From Asterias amurensis (Eukaryota > Echinodermata > Asteroidea > Forcipulatida > Asteriidae), in NCBI RefSeq assembly GCF_032118995.1, contig NC_092653.1, positions 22,339,202 to 22,403,201 of the forward strand: a stretch of DNA of 64,000 nucleotides, read 5' to 3'. The translations under genes were made by a program, and so were the position numbers. Every line of letters starts with the position of its first letter. Position 1 is the first letter of the stretch. A model generated the notes under the pieces. The model saw only the letters and a list, made by a program, of their open reading frames with translations. It searched no databases and had not been told where the DNA came from. Shown here in pieces: positions 23,311 to 33,113 of the stretch.

Positions 23311-23665
23311 GTGAGCTGTGCTGTAGCACCATGTGTAAGTCGCTTTTGAGAAGTGTTGGTTCTGAAAAGAGCACCAACACTATTCACAAGAGATTTACTC
23401 GTGGTGCTACAGCAAACCTCACCATAAAGCCCGGTTCATACTTCCTGTGAATGCGAATGTGAAGCGAATTTGACGTGAATTTGATGTCACAACCCTCCTT
23501 TCGCAGCAATATTGGCAAGTGAGTTGGGCAGAGTTGAACTGCTGCGAATTTTTCGTTGCGAGTTTGTGACGTCAACATTCGTATCGCATTCGCAGGAAGT
23601 ATGAACCGGGCTTTATACTCTCACCATGCAAAGTTTCAAATCTGACAGTTAAAAGATGTTTGTCT
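23311..23665. repeat. Family V fragment interrupted by a MITE
   Basis: V blocks gtagcaccatgtg, ggttctgaaaagagc and caccatgcaaagtttcaaat are split by the element at 23425-23615. The uninterrupted counterpart is at 2860-2905. Confidence 0.65.
23425..23615. mobile_element. MITE with 22-bp inverted ends
   Basis: taaagcccggttcatacttcct... / ...aggaagtatgaaccgggcttta, perfect over 22 bp. Probably TA-flanked. Confidence 0.85.
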
Positions 23666-24340
23666 CTGTGCCGAAAATGTTGCTGTATATGCAGACTAAT
23701 ATGCTGGACTGAGGGAGGAAATTTTGTTTTAAGTAATACTCAAATACAGAGGTTTTGTACTAAATAGATAAATTTAAAACCTTGAAATTTGGAAACTCCA
23801 TTAAATTTTATGTGCAAATCAATGTCAACTATATTATTCATTTAAAGTGATAACGGAGGAGGTCCAAGTTTATAGAAATTTGTAAAGCTAATTGTTTCTC
23901 ATTTTTAAAATGCTGAACACGAGTCAAAATTTTAAATGTACTGTCATGTGCCCTTTTTTCAGGTATCGTGTTTATTCTCTGAAAATACACAACTTTATTA
24001 TGGATATTTAAATATCATTAAACATTTGTATTTCAACGGTTATTGTACAATATGGGTGCTGTATTTATGTATTGTCGATTGATGTACCATAAAAGAAATT
24101 GAATTGTAGTGAATTTATACGTTAAAACGTGATTTAAATAAATTGAAATATCATGGGAAAAAACCTATGTTTTTAGTGAAGTTAGACTTGCAACAATCTT
24201 GTGGTCACCCAGAGTACATTGTTTGTTTTTGTTTTTTCAACTTCGATGTTTACTTAGATTCTGAATTGGTATTGTAAATCTATACCGTATGCATGTTCTA
24301 CATTTTTTTCCAGCTTATAGGCTTACATTTGGGTTGTATG
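23666..24340. other. Repeat-poor AT-rich stretch
   Basis: Possibly the end of the ZNRF3/RNF43 3' UTR (see signal at 24137). Confidence 0.35.
24137..24142 (+). terminator. Candidate polyadenylation signal for ZNRF3/RNF43
   Basis: AATAAA lies in a repeat-poor, AT-rich stretch (about 23700-24170) that looks like the end of a 3' UTR. Using it would make a 3' UTR of about 7 kb crossing several repeats. Earlier candidates (for example near 17513 and 18594) lie in or close to transposons. The choice is a guess. Confidence 0.25.
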
Positions 24341-24344
24341 TACA

Positions 24345-24425
24345 TTTCTGTATGTTTTTTGTTTGTATAGCGCCATGAGCACTTTGTGGATTTGTGCGCT
24401 TTATAATAGTAATAATAATAATAAC
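24345..24425 (+). repeat. LINE/SINE 3' tail fragment
   Basis: tatagcgccatgagc...gtgcgctttataatag and (AAT)n, meeting SINE T2 tail to tail. Confidence 0.55.
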
Positions 24426-24752
24426 CCATTTTTGTATAGCGCTTTTCACACCCGGGGGGGGGGGGGGGGGGGGGGGGGGGGCGTCCCAAAACGCTTCACA
24501 TTATTACCCCTGGTCATCACTGGGCCTTAAATCACTCCTTAAACCATCTCAGCTCCCTGGTGGGGAGTATGCAGCCTGTGCAACATTAATATGCGCTACT
24601 CGGCTAAATCAATCACACGAACCATCTCTGCCCTCACAGATACCCATTTACCCCTGGGTGGAGAGAAGCAATTATAGTGAAGTGTCTTGCTCGGGGACAC
24701 AAGTGTCACAAGTGTCACGACTGGGATTCGAACCCACACTCTGGCATATCAC
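24409..24752 (-). mobile_element. tRNA-headed SINE family T (T2) with 28-G tract
   Basis: Reverse copy: tail, a run of 28 G at 24454-24481, body cccctgggtggagagaagca and B-box gggattcgaaccc. Confidence 0.8.
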
Positions 24753-26185
24753 TATCTACTGCTTTTTAGGATGAACTCCACCCTTATAAGTTTTCATCCC
24801 CGTGTAGCGAATCAGCAGGCTGTTCCCAGACAAACGGTTGGGTCATACCTCCATGTAAATTGGGGAAGAGAGACAGCCCCACTCGACCCCCCCCACCCTT
24901 GATCCTGTAATGCACAAAAGAGCCATCACTCCCCTCCCCCCCCACCCCCAAATTTATAATCCTCAAAAGAAGTCCTTGTTCAACAAGCACACAACAAAGA
25001 CACAAATTGGTGGAACCACCATGAGCAGGGAATGTGGCTAGACAGCATTAACATTTCATAAACATATTATTTATTAGCTTTTTTTGTTGAGTCTTGTACT
25101 GTTTTGAAACATCGATCTCATTGTTGGATGGTCACTAATGGGCGACACCTGTTTAGATGATCTTCCCATTAAGGGAACTCGGCAAACTCCCACAAGGGGA
25201 TAAACAATGAGCTGGCAACAACCAATCTCTCTCACAAACATTGGTTTAACGTCTATGATTATGAGTTGCACAAATCAAGAAATTGTGATTCGGTAACTAG
25301 ACGACAATAATTATTCTTGTCATTGTGAAATCAGCGGTTAGCTGGGGGATTCGAACCCACAACCTAATAATAAACAACTGTTTAGGGTGGAGTTCATCAT
25401 AAAAAGCAGTATAGATAGTGATTTATGCCAACAGTACAACTATTAGTTGTGCTATGAATTTTCAAAAACAAAAAACAAACAGTTTTCGTGCTAATTTTTT
25501 TTCTTCAGAAGGCTTGATGTCTGTTATTTTATGTTATTATTCTGTCGTTTTATAAATAAAAAATCACACGGGGGAAATTCTAAATAATGATATTAAACAA
25601 CAAATCATAAACAGCTATAGAGGGCGGTAGACCAAGTAAATGGATGATGCGATTGGTGTTAATTCATTGAATCTTATTTATTTGTTATTGTTCTTTGTTT
25701 GTTTCTTACTCTTGATTTGTTAATCGTATTAAAACTTGTTTGTTTTGTTTGATTTTATTTGATTGCTAAAAATAATAAACTTAATTCTTTGTTCTAAACA
25801 TAATTATTTTGTATAGCCAACAGGTTGGCATCATTCTGTCTAATGGTGGCGCTCGACGACTTCGCCGTGTTTTTGTTTGATGACGCCTAGCCTGATGGAA
25901 TATGGGGACTTCCCTTCCTCTGAGACCATTCCAAACAAGCACATGAGCAGGTTGCGTTCATTCTTCCATGACTTCCTCGGCAAGTCCTGAACAAAGTGAG
26001 TGGCAGTGGAGTGCATGGACAGCTGGAATAAACAATGTGCATGATGGGGTACTAATTGGACGACGTGGAACGCACTCGTGACTCTGTGAATGTTATAAAT
26101 CATTTCCACCGTTTTGGGAGTCGATTCAATTTTTGTGTGCATTTTGAATGAATAACGGACAGGAGGTAGAGGCGTGAATATACAT
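24753..26185. other. Spacer, largely unassigned
   Basis: C-rich low-complexity patches near 24885-24950, AT-rich thereafter. The promoter of the phosphatase gene should lie at the right end; no TATA box is evident. Confidence 0.4.
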
Positions 26186-26251
26186 GTACGTACAACTACA
26201 ACATTCAAGGACCCACCGAACTACGTACTAATTCTACCTCCATGGTAGTAG
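26186..26251 (+). other. Probable noncoding 5' exon of the ApaH-like phosphatase gene (left edge uncertain)
   Basis: A strong donor (gtagtag|gtaagt) at 26252 and a good acceptor (ttttgaatccag) ending at 26560 bracket a 309-bp intron just upstream of the phosphatase start. I infer a leader exon ending at 26251; its 5' edge is not visible. If it is correct, an ATG at 26242 reads across the junction into the frame that overlaps the main start and stops at 26730, giving an overlapping upstream ORF. Confidence 0.45.
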
Positions 26252-26307
26252 GTAAGTAGTCAATCTGATCATTTTGTTCATTTTTACCTTCAGTCCATAT
26301 TTAGTTC

Positions 26308-26430
26308 AAACATTCCGTATGGCGCCACCACTTTTCCCCTCATTTTTTGTTACAAGGGATACCTCATTGAGTGAGGTAAATTAGATTTATCGAATGAAAA
26401 AGTGGTGGTGCCGTTAGGAAACTTTTCCCA
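26308..26430. repeat. Fold-back element family E (E1), degenerate
   Basis: Inverted ends ttccgtatggcgccaccac / gtggtggtgccgttagg, in the phosphatase leader intron. Confidence 0.75.
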
Positions 26431-26590
26431 CAGTATGATTTTGATGTTAATTACAATGAAACACCAATTATTTAATTGGCAGCAAGCAAGGTTTACAAGA
26501 AATATGTGGTTGAGTTTTGTGAGCATTAAATGAATTGCGTCTCATTTCTTTTGAATCCAGGTAGGAGTTTTCAACTGATGATTAAACAGC

Positions 26591-27418
26591 ATGGCCAAAA
26601 GGATAACTCTGGACGACATCCCACCAAAGTTTCGTACCGACAACGAGTTCCGACTCCACCCAGCCAAAGTCCCGCATGTTGTACTGGAACCAGGTTTTGT
26701 TGCCAACAAACGTGTTTTTGTGATCGGTGACGTCCACGGGTGCTGTGATGAATTGAAGCTTCTAATCGACAAAGCTGGAATCACTATCGGGGATCCTGAC
26801 TCCATAATAATACTAGTGGGAGACCTAATTAATAAGGGACCCAAAAATAAAGAAGTGTTGGAGTTCGTCCGTCAACTTGGCGCTTTCTCTGTTCGTGGAA
26901 ACCATGACCAGAAGTGCATTAGTCAAATGGCGTTTTTACGAGAAGGCAAACCCATCGAGGAGGAGTTTGAATATCTGCGAGAAATGTCTGACGAGGATTT
27001 CGATCAGCTTATAAATCTCCCATATACAATCAGTCTTCCCTCGCTTAAATCTGTAATCGTGCATGCTGGTCTAGTTCCTGGACTCCCCCTGGCTTCACAA
27101 GATGCTGTTGAAATGATCATTATGCGGAATCTAATCGAGGACACTGATGATGATCGTACGGAAATCGACTATCAAGAGCAACGTTATAAAGCCACGAAGT
27201 CTAGAAAAGTCGGTCAGCCATGGGCGAGTGTGTGGCCGGGACCAGACCATGTGTATTTTGGACATGACGCCGTTAGGGGGCTACAGCAGTACGACTATGC
27301 CACTGGTCTGGACACGGGATGTGTGTATGGAAAACGTCTAACTGGCATCTTCCTTACTGGAGATAAACAACTTGTAGAAGTAAAGGCTGCAAAAATGTAT
27401 AGCGTACCTGATTTATGA
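26591..27418 (+). CDS. ApaH-like phosphatase (ALPH-type metallophosphoesterase)
   Basis: A 275-residue protein encoded without introns. The calcineurin-like metallophosphoesterase motifs appear in order: GDVHGC (residues 47-52), GDLINKGP (about 77-84), GNHDQ (about 103-107), HAG (about 157) and GHDAVRGLQ followed by GLDTGCVYG (about 224-247). GNHD rather than GNHE, the NKGP variant, and the GHDAxRGLQ...GLDTGCxYG ending mark the ApaH-like (ALPH) branch rather than PPP-family Ser/Thr phosphatases. Characterised members are trypanosome ALPH1, an mRNA-decapping enzyme, and yeast Ppn2, a polyphosphatase; bacterial ApaH cleaves Ap4A. The substrate here is unknown. The start is well supported: there is an in-frame TGA at 26579 just upstream, and A at -3 with G at +4. 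I see no signal peptide or membrane span, so it is probably cytosolic or nuclear. The full motif set argues for an intact enzyme. Confidence 0.93.
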   Translation: MAKRITLDDIPPKFRTDNEFRLHPAKVPHVVLEPGFVANKRVFVIGDVHGCCDELKLLIDKAGITIGDPDSIIILVGDLINKGPKNKEVLEFVRQLGAFSVRGNHDQKCISQMAFLREGKPIEEEFEYLREMSDEDFDQLINLPYTISLPSLKSVIVHAGLVPGLPLASQDAVEMIIMRNLIEDTDDDRTEIDYQEQRYKATKSRKVGQPWASVWPGPDHVYFGHDAVRGLQQYDYATGLDTGCVYGKRLTGIFLTGDKQLVEVKAAKMYSVPDL

Positions 27419-27664
27419 AGAAATTGACCTAAATGTATAAATCGTGGGCAAACGTTTCCTACAAAAGTTATAACCAAGAAGAAGATGCATAAAAGCATCG
27501 GATCACTAAAAAAGCCATTGCTAAACTTTGAAATGTCAATTGTATTTAAAAGAATAATTTATTTATAATTTAAATAGATTTGTCCCATCGTCATTCTATT
27601 ATTTTATAATTTGCATGGAGTACATATGGAGTATATTTGATTTGCAATAGAATTAAGGATTTAT

Positions 27665-27670
27665 AATAAA
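27665..27670 (+). terminator. Polyadenylation signal of the ApaH-like phosphatase gene
   Basis: AATAAA lies about 250 bp after the phosphatase stop codon in AT-rich sequence. It is the first canonical signal downstream, before the TMEM17 promoter region. Confidence 0.6.
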
Positions 27671-28582
27671 TTTTTATGGAAATGTTAATTTTGTTTTAAA
27701 TTATGCAGAACTAGTAACTAATACCATGCTTGATTTTGAGTTTTTATCATTGTAGTTGTGATGAGACATTGTTCAAGGTCAGCAGCCATAATGGTTTGTG
27801 CATAATCCAATTGGGTCTACTGTTTGGAAAAGGAATTACATAGAGATAACAGGTGTTAGTTGTCTGATGTATGATGTTCTATTCTCTATTTCTTTAATGG
27901 AGCTTTCTCTCATTTGCCACTCACTCATTGTGATCAGTTCATGAAACTTTCAGAATTATGTGCCAAGTTCTTATTTAAAAACAATGGCAGTGCTATATGC
28001 TCATCCACAGCCTTGATACTCCAGTTAGCTCTAAACCATACAGTGCAATGCTTAAAGGCAGTGGACAATATTGGTAATTACTCAAAATATATTCCCTCGC
28101 CTCAACTGAAATAAGATTTGTTTCCTGAATTGTCGGCTGAGTTTTAAAATGTGTGTTCATTAAAAATTGGTTACCAAACCAAGAGATGTTGTTTATTTTT
28201 TGGTGATTATAGTTTCTTATTTTGAATTGCTAATCAAAATAAATTGAGAAAATAAGCCATTTTTTATTATTGTGTGATTTGTTCTCCCTGTGGCCGTCAC
28301 TTTGTATTTATTTTGGCATTACTTTATTTTTTATTCAAAGGATTGTGTGTTGTCAGTGAGTCACTCAGCTCAGTGATTAAGAAATCATTTTGAAATGGTT
28401 AATACTGTGGTAATACCTGAGATAAACCAAATAGTATAAAGCAATAGAAACCACATACATAAAGTTCTTTGTGATAGAATTCCACTAACAACGAGGACCG
28501 TTTTATTATGCAAATTTTGAACTTTTCCAAGAGAATGTTGAACAACAGAGGGCGCACTCCATAGCTAGTGATTGTAAACAAC
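27671..28582. other. Spacer between phosphatase and TMEM17
   Basis: A family A fragment at 28052-28090; otherwise unassigned. Should hold the TMEM17 promoter. Confidence 0.45.
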
Positions 28583-28685
28583 ATGGCAGCCGACTACATG
28601 AGACAGAAATTGACTTCTTTTTCAGAGGCAATTTTCCCTGCAAAACCCTTAAGAGATAACAGACAGCACCATGTCATCAGGCCAG
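28583..28685 (+). CDS. TMEM17: TMEM17, exon 1
   Basis: First coding exon of TMEM17, a four-pass membrane protein of the ciliary transition zone. In vertebrates it belongs to the MKS/B9 complex with TMEM231, B9D1 and tectonics, which gates membrane-protein entry into cilia. The exon encodes MAADYMRQKLTSFSEAIF and more, comparable to human RQRLGNFSRAVF. The start has A at -3 and G at +4, with an in-frame TAG at 28562. The donor ccag|gtaagc leaves phase 1. Exons 1-4 join to give about 200 residues against 198 in human, so the gene is complete. I looked for an RFX X-box upstream, expected for ciliary genes, and saw no convincing one. Confidence 0.92.
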
Positions 28686-29053
28686 GTAAGCATAGATTAT
28701 TTAAGATATTGATCAACTCTGAAAAAATGTCATTGAATTAAACTAAAATGCACAACATAGCATACGTTAAGTTGTTTTCCTGCTGTGTTCATAATTCATA
28801 AACTCGTCCATTCCATGATCAACTGTTATTGTCAAGTCCACTGTGTGTGTGACTGTGAGGTGTTGGACTCCCCCGTTGCATTGAATGAACTGTGGTGTGG
28901 TACGAATAAATTGTTTTGTTAACACCAACGGTCATTAGTTTACGCATAAAAAAATTGTTAGGAATAATTCCTGTATCCAGTCACCACTTTACTTTACCTA
29001 CCACTCTTAGTCTATTATTAAAAAGTATTATTATAAATCTTTTTTTATTTACG

Positions 29054-29280
29054 GATAACTTTCCGTATGGTGCCACCACTTTTTCACTAATTTCTACAAA
29101 AAGGGATATCTCATTGAGGTAAATTAGATACTAAATGTTATATTTTTATAATTATTTTGTTATGCGCTTGTGTACATTTTATGGAATGGGCGCAATATAA
29201 ATGAATAAATTATTATTAAATTATTATATATTATTTCATATCGAATGAAAAAATGGTGGCGCCATACGGAAACTTTTCCT
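29054..29280. repeat. Fold-back element family E (E2) with internal insertion
   Basis: E arms interrupted at about 29136-29230 by an AT-rich insert containing gggcgcaatataaatg, a SINE-tail-like motif. Confidence 0.7.
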
Positions 29281-29631
29281 TATTTACCAACAAACAGAAG
29301 GAATATATCTCATTTGACAGTTTTCTTCAATTGAGTAAATGGGATTCATATTACGATACTAATCATAACCAATGGAACTTGTTTGAAAGGACATTTTACC
29401 ACTTGTTTTATGACAATATTATAATATTTATTTAATTTTTCGATATAACTTTTTGTTTAAATGTAATAGATTTAGAAATAGAAGAAAGATTCGGATGCAA
29501 TCCCGTATCCGAAGGATTTTGTGTTGCAATGTCAGTCACTCAGCTCGGTTATTACAAAATAATTTTTATTACATGCCAATAAATAAACACATTGACACAC
29601 AATGAATGCTGATTTTCTACTTTTGTTTTAG

Positions 29632-29735
29632 GAAATGAATTGGTCACCAATCTTCCTCTTCAGATGGCTTTATACTTTAATGTTTTCTTCTTTCCGTTCT
29701 GGATCATCAGTGCATTGGCGCTCCTACAGCTCAAG
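29632..29735 (+). CDS. TMEM17: TMEM17, exon 2
   Basis: The exon completes the split Gly and encodes NELVTNLPLQMALYFN followed by a hydrophobic first transmembrane helix ending LLQLK. Human TMEM17 has LALQMSLYFN at the same place. Acceptor ttttgttttag, donor caag|gtacaa, phase 0 at the end. Confidence 0.93.
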
Positions 29736-29848
29736 GTACAAAAAATGTAATGGTATCACACACATGACACTGTGTGTGTAATGGATTGTGTTAGTCATCA
29801 TGACACACACAATCCAATAATGCATTTATCGCCGTCAATCATGATACC

Positions 29849-30060
29849 ATGCTTCTTCTGAGATCGCTTCATTGGTTACCAATTAAACAGAGGATTGTAT
29901 TTAAGATTCTTTTATCACAAATTCTTTCACAATCAGGCACCAGTGTATTTTAATGAATGTCTTGAGTTGTATCGACCTTTGCGTACCTGTGATTTTTTTT
30001 CTTCTTTTTCAAATGCACACATCTCCAGACACACAAGGCCTGAAGGCCACTTCAAGCTGT
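29849..30060 (+). pseudogene. LINE reverse-transcriptase remnant, frameshifted
   Basis: RSLHWLPIKQRIVFKILL is read in one frame and then, after a shift near 29915-29930, FHNQAPVYFNECLELYRPLR. This is the LHWLP-x-QR-I-x-FK-I-L motif near the end of CR1/L2/jockey-type LINE proteins. It lies in TMEM17 intron 2. Confidence 0.8.
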
Positions 30061-30365
30061 GGACTACCGGTACAATTATTTTTGTCCAGAGGCCTATGCC
30101 ACCTACTCCAAGGGCTGAAACAGGGTTGCCCCTTATACAGTCCATACGGATGTAGGCTTGGGTATCATCAGTCCGAAGCCTAGCCGGTAGAGCAGAAAGC
30201 ACTCCCCAATTTAAATGTGATAACAAATTAAAACTGTACGGTACACCACAGTGTGTTTGACCAAGTTAACTGATCGGGAAACAAATCGTGTTAGATACCC
30301 AGTAAACTTGTTGCATTAGCAGGTCCATCAAATCTGTCTGTGCTGATAAAAAACTTTTAATATCA

Positions 30366-30845
30366 ATATCAATATAAACCACAAGGGAAACTGACTGGGT
30401 AAATTTTGAAATGATTTTTGGGGTTGAACAAAGAATTGACTAGAGTGGGATTCGAACCAACAACCTCCGGATTAACGTGCCGGCGCTCTACCAACTGAGC
30501 TATCTAGCCCTATGTTGGCAGTGTCCCTATTTTGTCAATATCTTTGTTCGGGGGTGCCAGTCAGAAGCCATGCAACCGTTAACTGCTGTTTAGCCAGGGA
30601 TCACACCCAAATTACGATACAACCTGGGAAGCGGCAGCCAGGGGATCACCTTAAGGGGATGCGACTTTTTGTTTCAGATATTAATATAAACCACAAGGGA
30701 AAGTGACTGGGTAAATTTTGAAATGATTTTTGGGGTTGAACAAAGAATTTACTAGAGTGGGATTCGAACCAACGACCTCCGGATTAACGTGCCGGCGCTC
30801 TACAAACTGAGCTATCTAGCCCTATATTGGCGGTGTCCCTAATAC
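30366..30845 (-). mobile_element. Two tandem tRNA-headed SINEs, family K
   Basis: Two copies (30366-30677 and 30678-30845) about 310 bp apart share cacaagggaaactgactggg and a reverse tRNA-like head. The first head folds with a 7-bp acceptor stem including one G-U and a D-arm, but has mismatches in the anticodon and T stems. The anticodon position reads GTT; overall it resembles tRNA-Lys more than tRNA-Asn. I call it a SINE because it is repeated with its flanks. Confidence 0.75.
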
Positions 30846-30881
30846 GACTTATTCTCTATATTGTTATCTCCTAATGCTCAG

Positions 30882-30995
30882 TTCTACTACTTGGATGACA
30901 TATTCCGCTTTGTGTCTGTGACTATCTACGTAGTGATGGGAGGTACAGAGGTAATGAGGCTGTATCTAGGATACCTCGGCAACCTTCAAGAAAGG
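30882..30995 (+). CDS. TMEM17: TMEM17, exon 3
   Basis: 38 codons, phase 0 at both ends, encoding the second transmembrane helix and the family signature RLYLGYLGNLQER (human RLYLGYVGNLQEK). The length matches the human segment residue for residue. The acceptor is tgctcag; the donor agg|gtagga is only moderately strong. A tRNA-headed SINE ends about 37 bp upstream of the acceptor. Confidence 0.93.
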
Positions 30996-31071
30996 GTAGG
31001 AAACGTGGAAATAATTAGTGAGAAAATAAAATTAGCTGTTGCAAACAACTTACCAACCAAATGGACCGAGA

Positions 31072-31132
31072 GTATACATGCAATAAATAGTTAACGGCCT
31101 GACGTTTCGACCCTAGCAGAGTCTTTCTCGAA
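31072..31132. repeat. Family G retro-element fragment (G1)
   Basis: atagttaacggcctgacgtt, then tcgaccctagcagagtcttt. Matches G2 (39176) and G3 (48938). Confidence 0.65.
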
Positions 31133-31306
31133 GGAAATAATTATTGCATTGAAATTTAAAAAGTGGGGAATATTTAAATATGTTTCAAAAGTTTTTTACC
31201 CTTCATCGATGTGTGATAAGCATGTGCGTTCCCAAGTCTTGCAAGGAAAACAAATACCACAGGCTCGGATCGGAACAAATGACCCCCACATTCTAGAGCA
31301 GGTATC

Positions 31307-31669
31307 TTAAAGGGTCTATGTAACTTTTGTAGGACAAAAAAACACAATGTCCACAGTTTTACACTAAACTTACACAGTTTGAAGATAATGATAGTAGAAA
31401 GCTTCCCTGAAAATATGACGTGCTGAGGTGCTGTATTTTTTGGGAAATGAGTAAAACAATGTCATGAAAATAATTTTCGTCTCATGAGACGAAAATTATT
31501 TTAATCATTTACAAACGTATTTTCATGACATTGTTTTACTCATTTCTCAAAAACTACAGCACCTCAGTAAGTAATATTTGAAGGGAAGCTTTCCACTATC
31601 ATTATCTTCAAACCCTGTAATTTTAATGTAAATCTATGGACATTTTGAAAAGGTACCCAAATCCTTTAA
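31307..31669. mobile_element. TTAA MITE family Q
   Basis: TTAA at both ends. Central palindrome ttttcgtctcatgagacgaaaa. Arms gagtaaaacaatgtcatga inverted around it. Right half contains the module also seen in C and P (tcttcaaaccctgtaattt). Confidence 0.78.
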
Positions 31670-32042
31670 AGGGAAAGTACAAGTTTGGTAATTACTCAAC
31701 ACAAATGTTAACTTAAAAACTGACTTGGTAACAAGCATTTGAGAGCTGTAGATAGTATAAAACATTGTGGGGAAACAACTCCCTTTGAAGTAACGTAGTT
31801 TTTGAGAAAGAGGTAATTTCTCACTAAAATAATAAAAGACTTCTAGCTAGAAGTCTTTTACTCCTATCTGAAAGCACACAAATTCGTCCAACAAGGGTGT
31901 TTTTTCTTTCATCATTTTCTCGCAACTTCGTTGACCGATTGAGCCCAAATTTTCACAGGCTTGTTATTTTATGCTTATGTTCGGATACACCAAGTGAGAA
32001 GACTGGTCTTTGACAATTCCCAAACGTGTACCTTCCCTTTAA
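31666..32042 (+). mobile_element. TTAA MITE family A variant (A9)
   Basis: Shares its left TTAA with the right TTAA of Q. Outer ends agggaaagtac / gtaccttccct and central palindrome aaagacttctagctagaagt, as in A3 and A17. Confidence 0.84.
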
Positions 32043-32130
32043 CCACCAGAACACCGAGCAAGCCAGGTGACAAGAGGCTAGTTTGAATCCTGTAACTAAC
32101 AGTGGGTTCTGCAACACTTGGCTTGTGATA

Positions 32131-32376
32131 TGGGGCCAATTTCATAGAGCTGCTTAAGCAAAAAATTGCTTAAGCACGAAAATAGCTCGCTTTTTTTACA
32201 CATGTTACTTGCCAAAACTGCATGCAACATACTTTGCTTGTGACTGGTCTTTAGCTGTTTTTTACTTAGCATACCAATTGAGTGGAGTCTTGGCCGGTAA
32301 TCTGATTTTACTAAGCAATGATTTTTTTGCTTAAGCAACATTTTGTGCTTAAGCAGTTCTATGAAATTGGGCCATG
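32131..32376. repeat. Fold-back element family F (F2)
   Basis: ccaatttcatagagctgctt / gcagttctatgaaattggg. Confidence 0.8.
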
Positions 32377-32392
32377 GTTCATGAATAAATGA

Positions 32393-32580
32393 TGTTTGAA
32401 GCTTTGCATGGTGTGAAGAATAAGAGTAACTATAAATATAAATATGAATAGTAAACTTGCCGGTACAACCATGGGTAAAAACTCTTTTGAAGGAGTGGTG
32501 GCTCTGAAAAGAGCCGGTTTGGTCCCGACGTTTCGAACAGTACTCTGCTCGTCTTCAGGAGAATGAGCAGAGTATGTTTA
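32393..32580 (-). repeat. Family V fragment
   Basis: ggctctgaaaagagcc stem and cgacgtttcgaacagtactc, reverse orientation, ending about 110 bp before TMEM17 exon 4. Confidence 0.6.
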
Positions 32581-32690
32581 AAAAGAATTTCAGTTTGTGC
32601 ACAATGGATTATTTGTTATTTCTATTTTGGTGTTTTTGAAAGAAAAACAGGTATACTCAATCCAGTGCTATAATTGTGGTTCTTTTTCAG

Positions 32691-32972
32691 GTTCCAGAGC
32701 TGGCTGGATTCTGGCTCCTGACACTAGTACTTCAACTCCCCCTCATCATTTTCCTGCTCGCTGTGGAGCGTGCGATGCCACTCCCAGTCGAGCGTGCCAT
32801 TCACATTGTCCAACTCCTCTTCATCGTCTTTGAAGTCATCTGCGGTTTCCTCGCTCTGCGGATCATGACGAGACACCAAATCATGAAGTTCCACTTGCAG
32901 GAATTTGACACGATCTTTGACCTTGAGGATGGTCATCCTGAGGTCATGGGTCGGTATGTGCCACTAGCGTGA
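32691..32972 (+). CDS. TMEM17: TMEM17, exon 4 (terminal)
   Basis: The exon encodes VPELAGFWLL, two further transmembrane helices separated by VERAIHIV, and the cytosolic end FHLQEFDTIF, then a TGA stop. Human TMEM17 reads VPELAGFWLL and FHLQDFD at the matching positions. The acceptor is tctttttcag. Beyond LQEFD the tail diverges from human, as is usual for this protein. Confidence 0.94.
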   Translation, partial: VPELAGFWLLTLVLQLPLIIFLLAVERAMPLPVERAIHIVQLLFIVFEVICGFLALRIMTRHQIMKFHLQEFDTIFDLEDGHPEVMGRYVPLA

Positions 32973-33000
32973 TTTGCGTATGTTTCGACAACACTTTACA

Positions 33001-33113
33001 ATCTTGCGACTGATGACCAGACAATAGGTCGTGAAGTTTCACTCGGGCCACTTGGGGGAATCTGATGTGGTCTTTGACCTTCGGAGAGGTCCTCAAGAGG
33101 TCATGTGGGTCAG
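33001..33113 (+). pseudogene. Decayed tandem copy of the end of TMEM17 exon 4
   Basis: About 105 bp resemble 32855-32960, the last part of the TMEM17 coding sequence, about 149 bp upstream. Shared blocks in the same order include tgaagttycact, tctttgacctt and gaggtcatg. The copy has small insertions and a deletion that break the reading frame. It lies in what should be the TMEM17 3' UTR, so I infer an old local duplication that is decaying. Confidence 0.7.

Noticed and set aside
25840..26208. 122-codon minus-strand ORF before the phosphatase gene
   Set aside because: No recognised family, no splice context, and it overlaps the inferred leader exon on the other strand.
28300..28582. RFX X-box upstream of TMEM17
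   Set aside because: Looked for GTnRCC and RGYAAC half-sites at normal spacing; no pair was convincing.
29895..30155. 86-codon ORF as a real gene
   Set aside because: It is one frame of a frameshifted LINE remnant inside TMEM17 intron 2.
30425..30510. tRNA gene on the minus strand with anticodon GTT
   Set aside because: Stem mismatches are present and the head recurs with its flanks at 30745, 54010 and 10211. It is a SINE head.
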